Below are positions 41,967-52,219 of a stretch of DNA of 64,000 nt, piece by piece. A program made the translations under genes and the position numbers. Source of the stretch: Thermasporomyces sp040195635 (GTDB taxonomy: Bacteria; Actinomycetota; Actinomycetes; Propionibacteriales; Actinopolymorphaceae); contig NZ_JBEFTX010000005.1 in the NCBI RefSeq assembly GCF_040195635.1, positions 310,001 through 374,000 on the forward strand, written 5' to 3'. Under the pieces are notes generated by a model. It ran no database searches and was not told the DNA's origin. It saw only the letters and a list, made by a program, of their open reading frames with translations. The number at the start of each line of letters is the position of its first letter. Within the stretch, counting starts at the first letter, position 1.

Positions 41967-44900
41967 CTACAGAAGCCGTCGCAGTACGGCCAGAGGATAT
42001 CGGTCCAGTTCGTACAAGTCCGACATCCAGACGGTACAGGCACGGCCGCTGCCCTCGAGAGTCGTACGCACCTCCTTCTGCTGCTCCGTGTACAGAGGTG
42101 GCTCACGCCGCCAGAGAGGGTGCCCAAGAACGACGGCGGTCTGCGTCCTCGCGTTGAGCAGTGTCGGTGTCCCAGCAATGACCTCGAACTCCAGGCCGAA
42201 TCCCGCCCTTACGAGGCTCTCGGCGACCACGGCAGCTCGGCCAAACCAGCGCTCCCCCGGCAAGGGCACTCCAGCGGCGAGGTCGAGCATGTCGAGGGCG
42301 AGACGCCAGTCGAGTGCTCCGTGCAGGCGCCGGTTGTCGTAGGACCGGAGGCAGTCGGGGCAGGAGGTGTTGCAGTCAGTGTGAGATGGCATCTCCCACC
42401 GGGCGGTGAGGCCCTGGCGAGCGTCGGCGAGGATGCGTTCAAATACCTCCTTGCTTCCGAGTTCAGTGGCGTAGCCGGCTCCGTTCTGAAGTGCGTCCGC
42501 CAGGAATACGCGGAAGGTTGCCGTGCCGTCGGACTGGACGGGGTGCAGGCCCATGACCAGCTCCTGGGGGTCGATGTCGAGGGCCACCTGACTCGCGCGT
42601 CGTAGCGCCTCTGCCAACGACCAGAATGCTGCCCGGCCGGCCGGGAGCTGCGTGCGGTCAGACGGCACGACACCGTTCGGCACGTCTGGCCGGTCAAGCC
42701 CGATGACCACGACGTCGGTCGTGCGCAGCTCGCCGATGGCGGCCTCGCCACGTCCCGTGCCTTCCGGTGCAGTCCAGGCCCGCGAGTACAGGGAGCTGTC
42801 GGGTACGACTACGGACCCATCACGTAGCTGTCTCAGCTCGAAAAGGCGTCCCCGGTTGTCGTTTACTTGCACGATCTGCGCCTGCTCGTAGGTCTCGACG
42901 CTGAGCGTCCCGACCTGCTCGACGTGCTGGGCCCGACCGGTGATGGCAAGGCTTGGCTGCCGGGCCATCGACGTAAGGTCGTTCTCGTCGTTGTAGTCCC
43001 TAGGGCTGTACGAGGTTCTGAACCCGAGTGGCTGGTAGAGGTCGAAGGTCCGGAGCGGGGCGCCGCAGACAGCACAGGTACCGTCGTTCGGATCCGTGGT
43101 GGTGGATCCGCACGTACTGTCTTCACAGGTTCCGAGGGGCACCGGTGGGCCAAGCGGGTCCTTGGCGACGGCTCGAGGCCCTCGGATGTCGTAGGCGGCG
43201 AACCCCACGACGGTGTGGAGCCATCCGTCCCTCACTACTAGGGAACCTGGTGAGAAGCTCGACACTGCCATGTCAAGCGAACGGTCGGAGACTTCGGCGG
43301 CGTCGAGCCCATCCCGTGTCTTCACCGATCGTCCGTAGAGACTGCGTACGCGCGTAGGGAAGCCGAACATCGGAACCACACCGGCGGCCGCTAGCAGTTC
43401 ACTGAGCTCCTCCTGCGTCCACGACTCACGCCGAATCGCTGCGTCGACATCGGTCACGAGCTTGCTTCGCGCCCAGGCCTCTAGGTCGGCGACGTCGTCC
43501 GGGTCCAGTCCCGTCAGCACCGTCAGACGCCTCACAACAACCGGAACGTCTGGTGAGGTGGCCAGCCAGGCGGCGACCTCAGGGCGACGGTCCTGCCACT
43601 CCGTGGCCAGTCCGAAGGTGCCGTGGATGCTCTTCTGGGTCCAGAGCGGCTGCTTGGACACTGCTAGAAATGCACGCCGCAGCAGCTCGGCCGACAGAAC
43701 ACGCTGGACGATCCTCCTGCGGCCGAGGTCTAGGAATGGTTGGGGCGGTATGTCGCCGGTCATTCGCTGCGTGTTGTTGAAGTAGTAGTCGTCATGCGTC
43801 CGGTCGCGACACACGGTGAGCGCGTACGAGAACGCCTGGCCGGCACGTCCTGCACGGCCGACGCGCTGCTGGTAGTTGAAGCGTTGGGGCGGCATGTTGG
43901 CCATCAGTGTGGAGCGCAGTGACCCGATGTCGACACCAACTTCCATCGTCGTCGTGACGCTCAGGACGTCGAGTTCGCAAGTGAGGTGGTTTTCGGTTGG
44001 CTCCGGCAGCAGAACACCCTTGAACCAGCGTTGGCGCCGTCGCTGCTCGTCTAGCGGTTTGGTCTGGCCGGTTAGCTCGGCAATGGCAAGCCTGCGTGGC
44101 TTCAGACGAGACAGCCAGGCGTAGTAGTCGTCGTCCATGTCGGTTGCAGGCCCCTCTACAAGGCCAACTCTCGCGCAGCTGCGGTTGGCACATACGTCCG
44201 CGGAGGCGTGAAGGTGCCGGAAGTTACAGTCAGGGCAGCGCCATACGCGGTCCCCGGCGCGCACGACTGCTAGACGGGCGGTCGCGGCCTGGATTTGGAG
44301 CTGCCATCCCACCGCGGCAACGCGGGTGAGTGAGTCTGTAACCCAGGGTACGAGCTCGTTCATCTCGACGTCATGGCGGTTGCTTACCCGCTGCAGGTAG
44401 CGGCGTATTGGGGCAGGAAGCTTGTTCTGGGGATAGCCGTACTCTGCGCCGGTGTATCGACGGGCAGCTCCCAGGAGTCGGACGCAGGAGCAGAGAACCT
44501 GGTACGCAGTCTCGGGGTGGACTGGTGGAGTCGTCCGGTCGGTCTCGCGAGGTTCAACCCAGCCAAGTCCTACGGACTCGATGTCGCGGCGGGCGCGGTC
44601 GAAGACGGCCTCAGCCAGATGGGTGTTGAGGAGGTTAGTAAAGATGGCTTGTGCTTGCAGTCGGGTTGTCCCTGGTAGGGGTTCCCACATTCCGGACCTT
44701 GGCGGCGTGAAGGCACGGTACCAAGGAGATTCATCCTGGTTTGTTGCCACCGAGGGGCCGGCTCCTCCGACTGGTACACCCAGTTCGACGAGGCGGTCGG
44801 TTAGCGTCTGTCGGAGCTCTCCCCAGCTGAACCGTGGAGCGCCGCTGTCTGCCAGTTGTGCCAGCTGTTCCTTCTCGTGACTTTCGAGGGGTAGGAATCT

Positions 44901-47309
44901 TTCCTTCTGTATGAGCATCCAGAGGTTTGGGTTCTGCCCGCTGACCTCTTCGAACACCAGCTTCTCGGCGCTGTTGAGGGAGCTCATATTGGTGGCTGCC
45001 TTGCGAAGGACCTCGACTGCATCGGGGGGATCCTGTTCGAGCGCCTGTTGCACCAGCTGACGGGTGAGGTCCCGGAAGTGGTTGCGCGCTACACCGGCAG
45101 CTGTTCTAGCTGCGTCGTCGCGGCTGTCGGTGAACACGATAGTTCGGGACTCGGCCGAGGTTGACCCCATACTGCGCACGAGCTGTGAGAGGTAGAGCTG
45201 CGTGGACTGGGCAATGCCGGAGGTGTGGGCGCGGATGGGGCTGCGAACGGTTCCGCTCCAGAAGATGTCTAGGTCGGTGTTGGTCCCCAGTACACCGCAG
45301 CGGGGGCAGCGGTCTGGAAGCGCTGGCGTGCCGCCTGACATGGTGGGGGGGACGCCACTCACGGTCATGTACCAGCCAGTCGGATCATGTGAGGTCCCGT
45401 TCAGGAGACCAATGGCTGGGTCGTACTCGGCCATGGAGAAGGAGAACCGCGCCTTCTTCCCGTCTGGGAGGCCGCCCTTCTGCCAGGACGGGTCATCCTG
45501 GATGGGACGGTCGCCGGGCCAGTACCACATGTACTGGCCGTACCTTCGGCTGAAGACGGGTTCGGCGTCCAGTGCGGGGATGTCGGTAGCGTTGGGACCG
45601 AGCAGAACGCCGCCGCCCTCCTCAGCTACGTGGTCGAGAACGAACCCGCCAAGGCTGATGTCGCCGCAGTCGTAGCAGTACAACAGCTCCAGCACCCGGG
45701 AGCCGCAGTCGGGGCAGGTAGAAGCCGGAACGGTGAGCAGCCGGCCGATGGTTCGACCGCTCTTGTCGTCCTTGGGGACGCCACGGCACTGTGAGTTCGT
45801 GCAGGCCCAGAGGCCTCTTGCGGCGCGGACGAAGAGGTGGGCCCGGAGCGGGACACTGGCGTGCCCGGGCCGGACGGTCGCGATTGCGTTGAGGACGGTC
45901 CGCATCGCGGTGCCGTCATCCGGAGTGTCGAACAACCGGTTGGCCACGCTAGTGACTGGTGTAGCGCGCAGTCTGCCTTCGTCCTCGTCGCGGCAGGCCA
46001 GGGCGACGGCCCGGGAGAGGTCGTATCGCTGAGCCAGGACGTCCGGGGTTTCGGCTGCTTCGAGTACGCGTTCGCGAGACAGGGTCGTTGGTGGACCTAG
46101 GTCACGCGGCCTACCAGCTGTGACATAGAACGATGACCTCGGGACGCCGAAGAACTCCTCCAAGTAACACAACCCGTCTGTTCCTTCGCTTAGTGATGCG
46201 CTCGTGGCGATGCATCGAAGCTTTGGGCTGTCGGGCTCCAGCCCGAGTCGGGACAGTAGGTTCCGGATGACCATGGCGACCTCGCTGCCCTGCGTGCCCC
46301 TGTACAGGTGGAGTTCGTCAACCACGAGGGTCAGTACGTGGTCGTCGGCCGCGTCCAGCCAGTCTGCCGTTCTGCCGAAGAGGTCGTCCTCGACCTTCCG
46401 CATAAGTACTGCGTTGAGCATCGAGTAGTTGGTGACGAGGATGTCGGGCGGGGCAGCCACCATGTCCCATCGGACCAGCATCTCGTGTGCGCTCGGGTCA
46501 GAGAACTGGGCGAGGTCCTCCTCCGGGACTCCAGCGGCCCGCAACGTGTTGAACTCGTCGCCTATCCTTCGGAGGTCGGCCGCCAGGTCGGCGGCCTTGC
46601 TTCCGGTGCTTCCCTGCAGCGGTGGCCGACCAGATCCAAGCGTGTTGCCCGTGTAGCGACCGAACCAGAGCGGTGTTGTCGGTCGGACTGTTCCGATGCG
46701 TCGGATCGCGCGGCGCAGTCTGACGATCTGGTCCTCCACAAGTGCGTTGGTTGGGTAGAGGACTATCGCCCGCATTGCAGCTGGCCGGGTCTCGTGGGTC
46801 CGGCTGGGAACCCATGACGGGGAGTCTTTGGCAGTCCACCAGGCATCGCGGGCCGGCTGTGGCTTCCAGGTACGTGACTCCTCGACCAGCCGGAGTAGCG
46901 CTGGTAGCAGGAAGCTCTCCGTCTTACCCGAGCCGGTACCTGACGTGACGACAACGTTCCGCTCATCTTCATCGCCAGGACGGAACGTGTGCCGTATGGC
47001 GTCGGCCTGATGCTGGCGGAGGAGCACCGGGCTGCCTTCCGCCACGAAGGATCCGAAGAGAGCCCGGCCGACGGTCTCTGCCGTCTCCTCGGAGATCCCC
47101 GCCTCTCGACAGACCTCTCTAAGAGGGACGTCAGCGTCGTAGGGGACAACAGGTTCGAGGAGCGGGTCGGTAAAGAGTCGACCATCATGGTCAAGTCGCC
47201 GTCGCCTCTCCGCCATGAGGCGAGGGTCCCGCAGCCAGAAGGCGGTGTCGAAGTAGCGCAGATAGGACGCACGAATGTCGTCGTAGACCGAGAACGGGTT
47301 AGCTGGCAT
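41967..47309 (-). CDS. giant SF2 helicase with DUF1998 C-terminus, DruE-like (Druantia)
   Basis: A 1780-residue helicase. Motif I is VVVTSGTGSGKTES (Lys129), motif II LVVDELHLYRG (about residue 330), motif III CIATSASLSEG and motif VI QRVGRAGRAGQ. Several zinc-type Cys clusters follow (CPDCGSRVLELLYCYDC, CPDCNFRHLHA, CAVCGAP). The C-terminus has the DUF1998 signature (CNTSCPDCLRSYDNRRLHGA). Size and domains fit DruE, the core of Druantia anti-phage systems; DISARM DrmA is similar but shorter. It starts 14 bp after the DruH-like gene, so they form one operon. The 360 bp downstream (41604-41966) hold no gene. Confidence 0.8.
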   Translation of the reverse strand: MPANPFSVYDDIRASYLRYFDTAFWLRDPRLMAERRRRLDHDGRLFTDPLLEPVVPYDADVPLREVCREAGISEETAETVGRALFGSFVAEGSPVLLRQHQADAIRHTFRPGDEDERNVVVTSGTGSGKTESFLLPALLRLVEESRTWKPQPARDAWWTAKDSPSWVPSRTHETRPAAMRAIVLYPTNALVEDQIVRLRRAIRRIGTVRPTTPLWFGRYTGNTLGSGRPPLQGSTGSKAADLAADLRRIGDEFNTLRAAGVPEEDLAQFSDPSAHEMLVRWDMVAAPPDILVTNYSMLNAVLMRKVEDDLFGRTADWLDAADDHVLTLVVDELHLYRGTQGSEVAMVIRNLLSRLGLEPDSPKLRCIATSASLSEGTDGLCYLEEFFGVPRSSFYVTAGRPRDLGPPTTLSRERVLEAAETPDVLAQRYDLSRAVALACRDEDEGRLRATPVTSVANRLFDTPDDGTAMRTVLNAIATVRPGHASVPLRAHLFVRAARGLWACTNSQCRGVPKDDKSGRTIGRLLTVPASTCPDCGSRVLELLYCYDCGDISLGGFVLDHVAEEGGGVLLGPNATDIPALDAEPVFSRRYGQYMWYWPGDRPIQDDPSWQKGGLPDGKKARFSFSMAEYDPAIGLLNGTSHDPTGWYMTVSGVPPTMSGGTPALPDRCPRCGVLGTNTDLDIFWSGTVRSPIRAHTSGIAQSTQLYLSQLVRSMGSTSAESRTIVFTDSRDDAARTAAGVARNHFRDLTRQLVQQALEQDPPDAVEVLRKAATNMSSLNSAEKLVFEEVSGQNPNLWMLIQKERFLPLESHEKEQLAQLADSGAPRFSWGELRQTLTDRLVELGVPVGGAGPSVATNQDESPWYRAFTPPRSGMWEPLPGTTRLQAQAIFTNLLNTHLAEAVFDRARRDIESVGLGWVEPRETDRTTPPVHPETAYQVLCSCVRLLGAARRYTGAEYGYPQNKLPAPIRRYLQRVSNRHDVEMNELVPWVTDSLTRVAAVGWQLQIQAATARLAVVRAGDRVWRCPDCNFRHLHASADVCANRSCARVGLVEGPATDMDDDYYAWLSRLKPRRLAIAELTGQTKPLDEQRRRQRWFKGVLLPEPTENHLTCELDVLSVTTTMEVGVDIGSLRSTLMANMPPQRFNYQQRVGRAGRAGQAFSYALTVCRDRTHDDYYFNNTQRMTGDIPPQPFLDLGRRRIVQRVLSAELLRRAFLAVSKQPLWTQKSIHGTFGLATEWQDRRPEVAAWLATSPDVPVVVRRLTVLTGLDPDDVADLEAWARSKLVTDVDAAIRRESWTQEELSELLAAAGVVPMFGFPTRVRSLYGRSVKTRDGLDAAEVSDRSLDMAVSSFSPGSLVVRDGWLHTVVGFAAYDIRGPRAVAKDPLGPPVPLGTCEDSTCGSTTTDPNDGTCAVCGAPLRTFDLYQPLGFRTSYSPRDYNDENDLTSMARQPSLAITGRAQHVEQVGTLSVETYEQAQIVQVNDNRGRLFELRQLRDGSVVVPDSSLYSRAWTAPEGTGRGEAAIGELRTTDVVVIGLDRPDVPNGVVPSDRTQLPAGRAAFWSLAEALRRASQVALDIDPQELVMGLHPVQSDGTATFRVFLADALQNGAGYATELGSKEVFERILADARQGLTARWEMPSHTDCNTSCPDCLRSYDNRRLHGALDWRLALDMLDLAAGVPLPGERWFGRAAVVAESLVRAGFGLEFEVIAGTPTLLNARTQTAVVLGHPLWRREPPLYTEQQKEVRTTLEGSGRACTVWMSDLYELDRYPLAVLRRLL

Positions 47310-47323
47310 GGTGACTCTCAGTT

Positions 47324-50300
47324 TCAGCTAGCGAGGGCGCGGGCGAGCAGTGCAGCGACGTCCGCGGGAACGTTGTGGTATATGAGCTTGCGATGCTGGA
47401 CGTCGCGGGTCGGTAACCTTCCGCTGCACAGCACGGCTGCGCGCCCGTACAGGCCCGGGAGGTCGGCACCCAACGGCACCGCCAGCTGGGCGGCGTGGTG
47501 GTCGTATGCGATGAGCGGGCGGCCGGTCCGGCGTGCCTCAAGATGCTTAACTAGCTGGACCGTTCCGATGGCGGCGTTACCTTGGGCTACGTCCTCGCCC
47601 GTGCGGAACACGTCGGTGGTTGCGAAGGCAGACTCCAGGCGGTATGCGCCAGGAGATGCCGTCACCCCGGTGGATACCCACGACGCGGACGGAGGATGGA
47701 ACCGCGTGGCGCGTCGGGACCCGGGCATCGGTACCCGCGGAAGACTCTGCTCGACTTCGCATAGGGACGGCAATGCCCGCGCCAGCCTGGGCGCGGCGTC
47801 CGGAACGACGCCAGCGGCGCCAACCTCCTCCGCGGCGTCGCCGACTGCCGCAGCGTCCACACCGCTAACGATCCACGAGCTCGGCCCGTCTCCCACACGC
47901 CTGCGTGTAAGCCGTCCGCCGAGCATCTCGGAGCGGCGACATAGCTTCTGGCGCATCGCTGGAGTCCAGGCACCTGTGAGGAGAAGCGAACCCCCTACGA
48001 GCTCGACGAGGTACGGAGGCGTAACCCTCCACTGTTCTGGCTCCAGCATGGACCCTCGAGACACCTCTACATGACCCAGCGCCTCGACAGCTCGAGCAAA
48101 GGTGTCTACGAACAGGCTGGATCCTTCGATCTGCAGAGCGAGGCGCTCGAGCCATCCGAAGCGTCCGCCGCCAGTGTGCACAAGTGCGTCGAGCGCGTCG
48201 TCCCAAGCCGTAGCTTCGCTCTTCACGCCGGGGAGCACCTGGACGTCTACCTTGGGCGGGGCATGGGCCTGCAGTCGCGGCTTCCGCCTCGAACGACGGA
48301 TGGAGTACCACGCTGGGAACCGCTTCACCAGGCCGCACGTGCTGCAGGTTCCAGTCACTAGTGGTGACGTCGCCTTGCCGTAGAACGTCGGTAGCTCGAT
48401 TCGGTGCGCACCGGTGACGACGCATGAGGTTGGGTCCGGCGCCGCGACGACGATCGGGCGAATTCTGGCGCCGTCGGATGGCTTCGCCTCGGTCCACCAG
48501 ACGGTCGCCGGGGCACCCGGGAGCCAGCCTTCGGGCTCCTCGGCCTTCGAGACAAAGGGACCGTTGACCTCGGCCCTTGCCCACTCGTTCGCAGGTTCCG
48601 CCGCCAGGACCGTCAGCGGCCGACTTAGGTCATGGACCAGCGATGGGGCGGTTTCCCAGCTGAAGAGGTCCGGCGTCTCTGACGAGCGCAGGCGCAACAG
48701 CGTCTGCTGTGCTACGCGCCCACCCCTCACGAGGGCGAGCTCGTAGTCGCCGTCGGGTAGTGACTCAGTAGCGAGGTCTACCACCAGCGACGGCTGTGTA
48801 CTGGTCCATGTCTGTGCCTGCCCCCCACCGTCCGACCCTCCCAACGGAGTCATGGTGACCGCTATGGACTTCGCGTCCTGGACGACCGCGCGGACCTCAG
48901 GAGGTCGCAAGCTCGACCACTTCCGTGCACGCCCGGGCAGCTTCAGTCCGCCAGCCAACGTGAGCTGCGATGAAACGAGCGGTACGAGTGCGTTGAGGTC
49001 GCTGCGGGCGGGCTCAGCCGAGAGGGTCGCCATCACCTGAACGTCGGTGATCAGCACCCATCCTGCGGGGAGCCCCGGGAAGATGTTGTGTTCCCGAAAG
49101 CCTGGACGTGCGACCACAGCAAGCATCTGCATCACGTCTCGGCGCAGCGCATCCTGGTCCTTCACCAGCAGCATGACGTCCTCGCCAAGTTGCACTCGCT
49201 CACACTCGCTGTATGCATTGATCAGGTCGTCTCGACGCAGCGGCACTACCCGGCGTGGATGCCTCCGAACCTCTTTGCCCGAGTCCGGATCCTGCAGATG
49301 CAGCAAACCCTCCACCAGTGATCCCGGATCGACCTCGCCGAAGGCTCGCGGCCGCACGCGCAGGCCCGTCGCAGGTAGCAGATCGAGCGTCGGGCTTCCG
49401 GCAGCGCTCAGCACTGACAGTCTTCGCGGAGAAGCCTCGGTTCGGAAGTCCGCAACAAACGACAGCTCCAGCTGAGGTCGTGGGAACCGGCGAAGCAGGC
49501 CGACCAGCTGCACCGCACCGGCCGCCTGCCAACCGTTCCCTTCGAACTCGGCGTGAGCACCATCCCAGTGTTGAAGCTCGATCGCAGCAACTGTCGCGAT
49601 GCGTTCCTGACCAGCGCCTCGAAGCCACAACGACTGCAGACCCTTGCTAGTCGGACATGGGTTCTGCCTGATCCATGCGTCAAGCAAGGGCACCATGTCC
49701 GCGGGCGGCAGCTCAACACCAGGCGGTAAACCAAACTGACTGAACATCCGTGGGAATCGCCGACGGTCTGTAGAGCGGACCAACGCCTGAGACATTGGGA
49801 GCCCCACATACCGATGGCTGAGCGCGTAGGAGGTCGGTAACCCGTACCTGCCATCTGCTGCAGACAGCCAATCGCTGAGCGCCCGCCAGAATGACTCCGC
49901 GTGCTGCCGGTAGGCCGTCGTGAGCTTGTCTTGAGCGGATCGATCATCCACACGCAACAGCTCGAATAACCGAGGATAGTAGGCGTGCGCCGCATGGTCA
50001 GAGTCCGCTGCCATCGCCTCGGCCGCGAGTGTGAACACACCAAGCAGCGCGATCACCGGTGGCGGCTCAGGCTCCTGATGGCGTGCTCTGGCCAAGCGCA
50101 GGCCCTCCTGCCAGGCGCGTAGTCGCCCGATATGCCCACCGAACACGGGCGCGTGCCCGTCAAGCCCTAGAGTTCCCCGCGTCGCGGATGACAGGTGTTC
50201 GGCGGCCCTGACAGCAGGCACTCCTGCACGTCGGGCGACTGCCGCCAGAACATCCTCATCCATGTCCAAGTACACGGGAGTCTCGGCGTTCTCCGCCGAG

Positions 50301-50371
50301 AACACGACCTCGCACAGCGCCTTGTTCAACGCCAGGTACATCTCCCATTCGCCAACCGCCACGTCTACCAC
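47324..50371 (-). CDS. large DruH-like partner of the DUF1998 helicase
   Basis: A protein of about 1015 residues from a GTG at 50371 (GTG 50362 is also possible; the frame is open further up without protein-like sequence). It starts EMYLALNKALCEVVFSAENA and has WLRGAGQERIATVAAIELQH and a helical middle. Near residue 800 it has a CxxC pair (CSTCGLVKRFPAWYSIRR). No enzyme motif is visible. An unannotated large protein directly before a ~1800-residue DUF1998 helicase is the druH-druE arrangement of Druantia type III, on which the name rests. The sequence between its start and 50880 holds only a palindrome. Confidence 0.65.
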   Translation of the reverse strand: MVDVAVGEWEMYLALNKALCEVVFSAENAETPVYLDMDEDVLAAVARRAGVPAVRAAEHLSSATRGTLGLDGHAPVFGGHIGRLRAWQEGLRLARARHQEPEPPPVIALLGVFTLAAEAMAADSDHAAHAYYPRLFELLRVDDRSAQDKLTTAYRQHAESFWRALSDWLSAADGRYGLPTSYALSHRYVGLPMSQALVRSTDRRRFPRMFSQFGLPPGVELPPADMVPLLDAWIRQNPCPTSKGLQSLWLRGAGQERIATVAAIELQHWDGAHAEFEGNGWQAAGAVQLVGLLRRFPRPQLELSFVADFRTEASPRRLSVLSAAGSPTLDLLPATGLRVRPRAFGEVDPGSLVEGLLHLQDPDSGKEVRRHPRRVVPLRRDDLINAYSECERVQLGEDVMLLVKDQDALRRDVMQMLAVVARPGFREHNIFPGLPAGWVLITDVQVMATLSAEPARSDLNALVPLVSSQLTLAGGLKLPGRARKWSSLRPPEVRAVVQDAKSIAVTMTPLGGSDGGGQAQTWTSTQPSLVVDLATESLPDGDYELALVRGGRVAQQTLLRLRSSETPDLFSWETAPSLVHDLSRPLTVLAAEPANEWARAEVNGPFVSKAEEPEGWLPGAPATVWWTEAKPSDGARIRPIVVAAPDPTSCVVTGAHRIELPTFYGKATSPLVTGTCSTCGLVKRFPAWYSIRRSRRKPRLQAHAPPKVDVQVLPGVKSEATAWDDALDALVHTGGGRFGWLERLALQIEGSSLFVDTFARAVEALGHVEVSRGSMLEPEQWRVTPPYLVELVGGSLLLTGAWTPAMRQKLCRRSEMLGGRLTRRRVGDGPSSWIVSGVDAAAVGDAAEEVGAAGVVPDAAPRLARALPSLCEVEQSLPRVPMPGSRRATRFHPPSASWVSTGVTASPGAYRLESAFATTDVFRTGEDVAQGNAAIGTVQLVKHLEARRTGRPLIAYDHHAAQLAVPLGADLPGLYGRAAVLCSGRLPTRDVQHRKLIYHNVPADVAALLARALAS

Positions 50372-50527
50372 CGCCCTCGGGGACCAGCAGTTTTCCCGGC
50401 CACGCAGCCATGATTGGTCACTCAGCAAAGACCCCCGTGCGCCGCCGGTCCGAGCCCTAGAGACCACACCAACTTCATGACTAGGGCGCGACCACCCAGT
50501 GGTCGGCCCAGAGTAACCCCACCGGAG

Positions 50528-50554
50528 CCATTGCGTGTAGCGTACACGCAATGG
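50528..50554. promoter_or_regulatory. 27-bp near-perfect palindrome upstream of the Druantia-like operon
   Basis: CCATTGCGTGTA and its exact reverse complement TACACGCAATGG flank GCG, 157 bp before the DruH-like start. Twelve matching bases per arm with a three-base centre suggest an operator for a dimeric repressor; a cruciform is also possible. No T-run follows, so it is not a typical terminator. Confidence 0.6.
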
Positions 50555-50879
50555 GTGGTGGTGTCGAGGGAACCGCACAACGCCTGGGTCGACCGGAGTC
50601 CCGAGTGGCCGGCAATTCTCTCTCCCGTCGTGCCTGTAGGGGTCAGTGGTGACGGCCCAGCGGCCCGTCCACCTCACCCGGCCGGTTGGTGCTACCCCAC
50701 ATGCCATCGCCGCGAGCGGCGAGAGAGGCCCTCGATGGGCGATCGGCCCCCTCAGGAGTGGCTACCTGCGCGTTCTGACCCTTCCCTGCCTGAGGCCTCC
50801 GACAAGTGCACGGCGGCACGACGCTCTCAGACCTCCCGCGTCGGCTACTGGCGCTGTGGATAAGAGGTGCGCCTGCGCT

Positions 50880-51295
50880 GGCGGTGGGATCTGGTCCAGG
50901 TGGTGGAGCGGCCCCGTTGGTAGGCGGTGAGGTGGCCGCGGCGCCAGAGCAGGTTCCAGAGCAATGAGCGGCGGGCGAGGACGTGGGCGGTGCGGGTGCG
51001 TCGTCCGCGGATGCGGACCGCTCCGACGACGACGATAAGCGGGCGGACTTCGACACTGCCGCCGGTGACTCGGGTGAGGGCTTCTGCGGCGCGTCCGGCT
51101 TTCAGGTGGCGCCGCGGTGATGTTTGGTGTTGATCGTGAGCACGCCGCTGGGTCCGATCAGGAGGTGGTCGATGTCGGCGCCGTGCTCACCGATCGGTAT
51201 CGCGTGGAGCGTCCGCCATCCGTGAGGCGGGCCTACCACAGCGTGCGACCCACCAGCCGCTCACCTCGGCCGCCGGTCCGCCAGGACACGTCCTG
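50880..51295 (-). pseudogene. NERD-domain protein remnant
   Basis: Fragments in three frames spell a NERD (nuclease-related) domain: WRTGGRGERLVGRTLW, then LHAIPIGEHGADIDHLLIGP and SGVLTINTKHHRGAT followed by a stop, then SVEVRPLIVVVGAVRIRGRR and VLARRSLLWNLLWRRGHLT. At least two frameshifts and one stop disrupt it. NERD proteins often accompany helicase-type defence genes. The ~500 bp to its right (51296-51795) contain no gene I can support. Confidence 0.6.
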
Positions 51296-51795
51296 GCGCG
51301 GAACCCGAGCAGCCGGCCCAGGCGGGACCAGCCCGTTGTCAGGTTCCTGGCTGCCGGCCAGGTGAGCGTCCGCTGCCACCCTTCGGCCGTCGCGAGCTCG
51401 GCCACCTGGTCGGTGATCTCGGCCATCAGACCGGCAACCTTCTCCACCAGCGTCGCAGCGGACACCTTCCGTGTTCTTCTTGCTCTTCCGGCTTGCCCTG
51501 GTCTTCCTCGCGGTACTCAACAGTCCCCCTCTCCGCTCCCTACCGACCGGTGGTCTCGTCCCAGCCGGCCGACCCTTTCCCTTGCTGTCCCGGCGCCGAA
51601 GAGTCAGCGGGCGTACAAGCGACCAGAGCGCAAGATGGAGCGCCCGCAGCGGAGCTTACGGAGCGAGGACGAACGATCTTGCGTGACGGGAGCGCGCCCG
51701 CACACTTGAAGTGCCGGGATGGCAAGGACCGGTTTTGGAGCAGCTGTGCGCCGAAAGCGCTCCGTGGCCTTCGAGGGCTCTCGCGACCAGGGCGC

Positions 51796-52152
51796 TCACG
51801 CGATGCGCTTCCGCCGCTCCAGCGTCTGCAGCGACCTCAGGCAAATTTCCGGCATGGTCCCGACCAGCCGCAGCGTCTCGGCATCGACATCGTGGTCAGC
51901 GAACGCTTGCCGCAGCTAGCAGCTGCTGTACCGCCTGGCCCTTCACGTCGGCGGACACAGTCAGTCCGCTGCCCTCGATGCGCAGGCATCGCCCGACGCA
52001 GCTTGTCCGGGTCCACAATCTCTCCGGGACCCGCACAGCCAGCTCCGGCTGTGCGGCGTCTTCCGCGAGCGGGCAAAGACAGCCACCTGGCGCGCTCGCG
52101 GTGAATCAGCAGCCTCTCGCAGCTGCGGTCAAGCTCGTCTACCTTGGCCATC
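51796..52152 (-). pseudogene. frameshifted hypothetical gene
   Basis: Protein-like pieces run through three frames: AKVDELDRSCERLLIHRERA at the start, GLTVSADVKGQAVQQLLAAA in the middle (ending in TGA) and DVDAETLRLVGTMPEICLRS, LQTLERRKRIA to the stop at 51796. Together they suggest a former ~115-residue protein with two frame changes. I do not recognise it. Confidence 0.35.
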
Positions 52153-52219
52153 ACAGTCGCTCCTCACCGGCGATCGAGGGCCCGGCCAGATGCGTCACCG
52201 CCTGCCGGGCGCGCTCTTG

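Noticed and set aside
41967..50371. DISARM system
   Set aside because: DISARM needs DrmA (usually 1100-1300 residues), DrmB and often a PLD-type DrmC. Here the helicase is 1780 residues and neither DrmB nor DrmC is present. Kept only as an alternative.
39256..50371. Treating the cytosine methylase as DruM of a type II Druantia
   Set aside because: DruF and DruG are missing, and the methylase is coupled to Vsr and an EcoRV-like nuclease, which explains it as a restriction-modification module.
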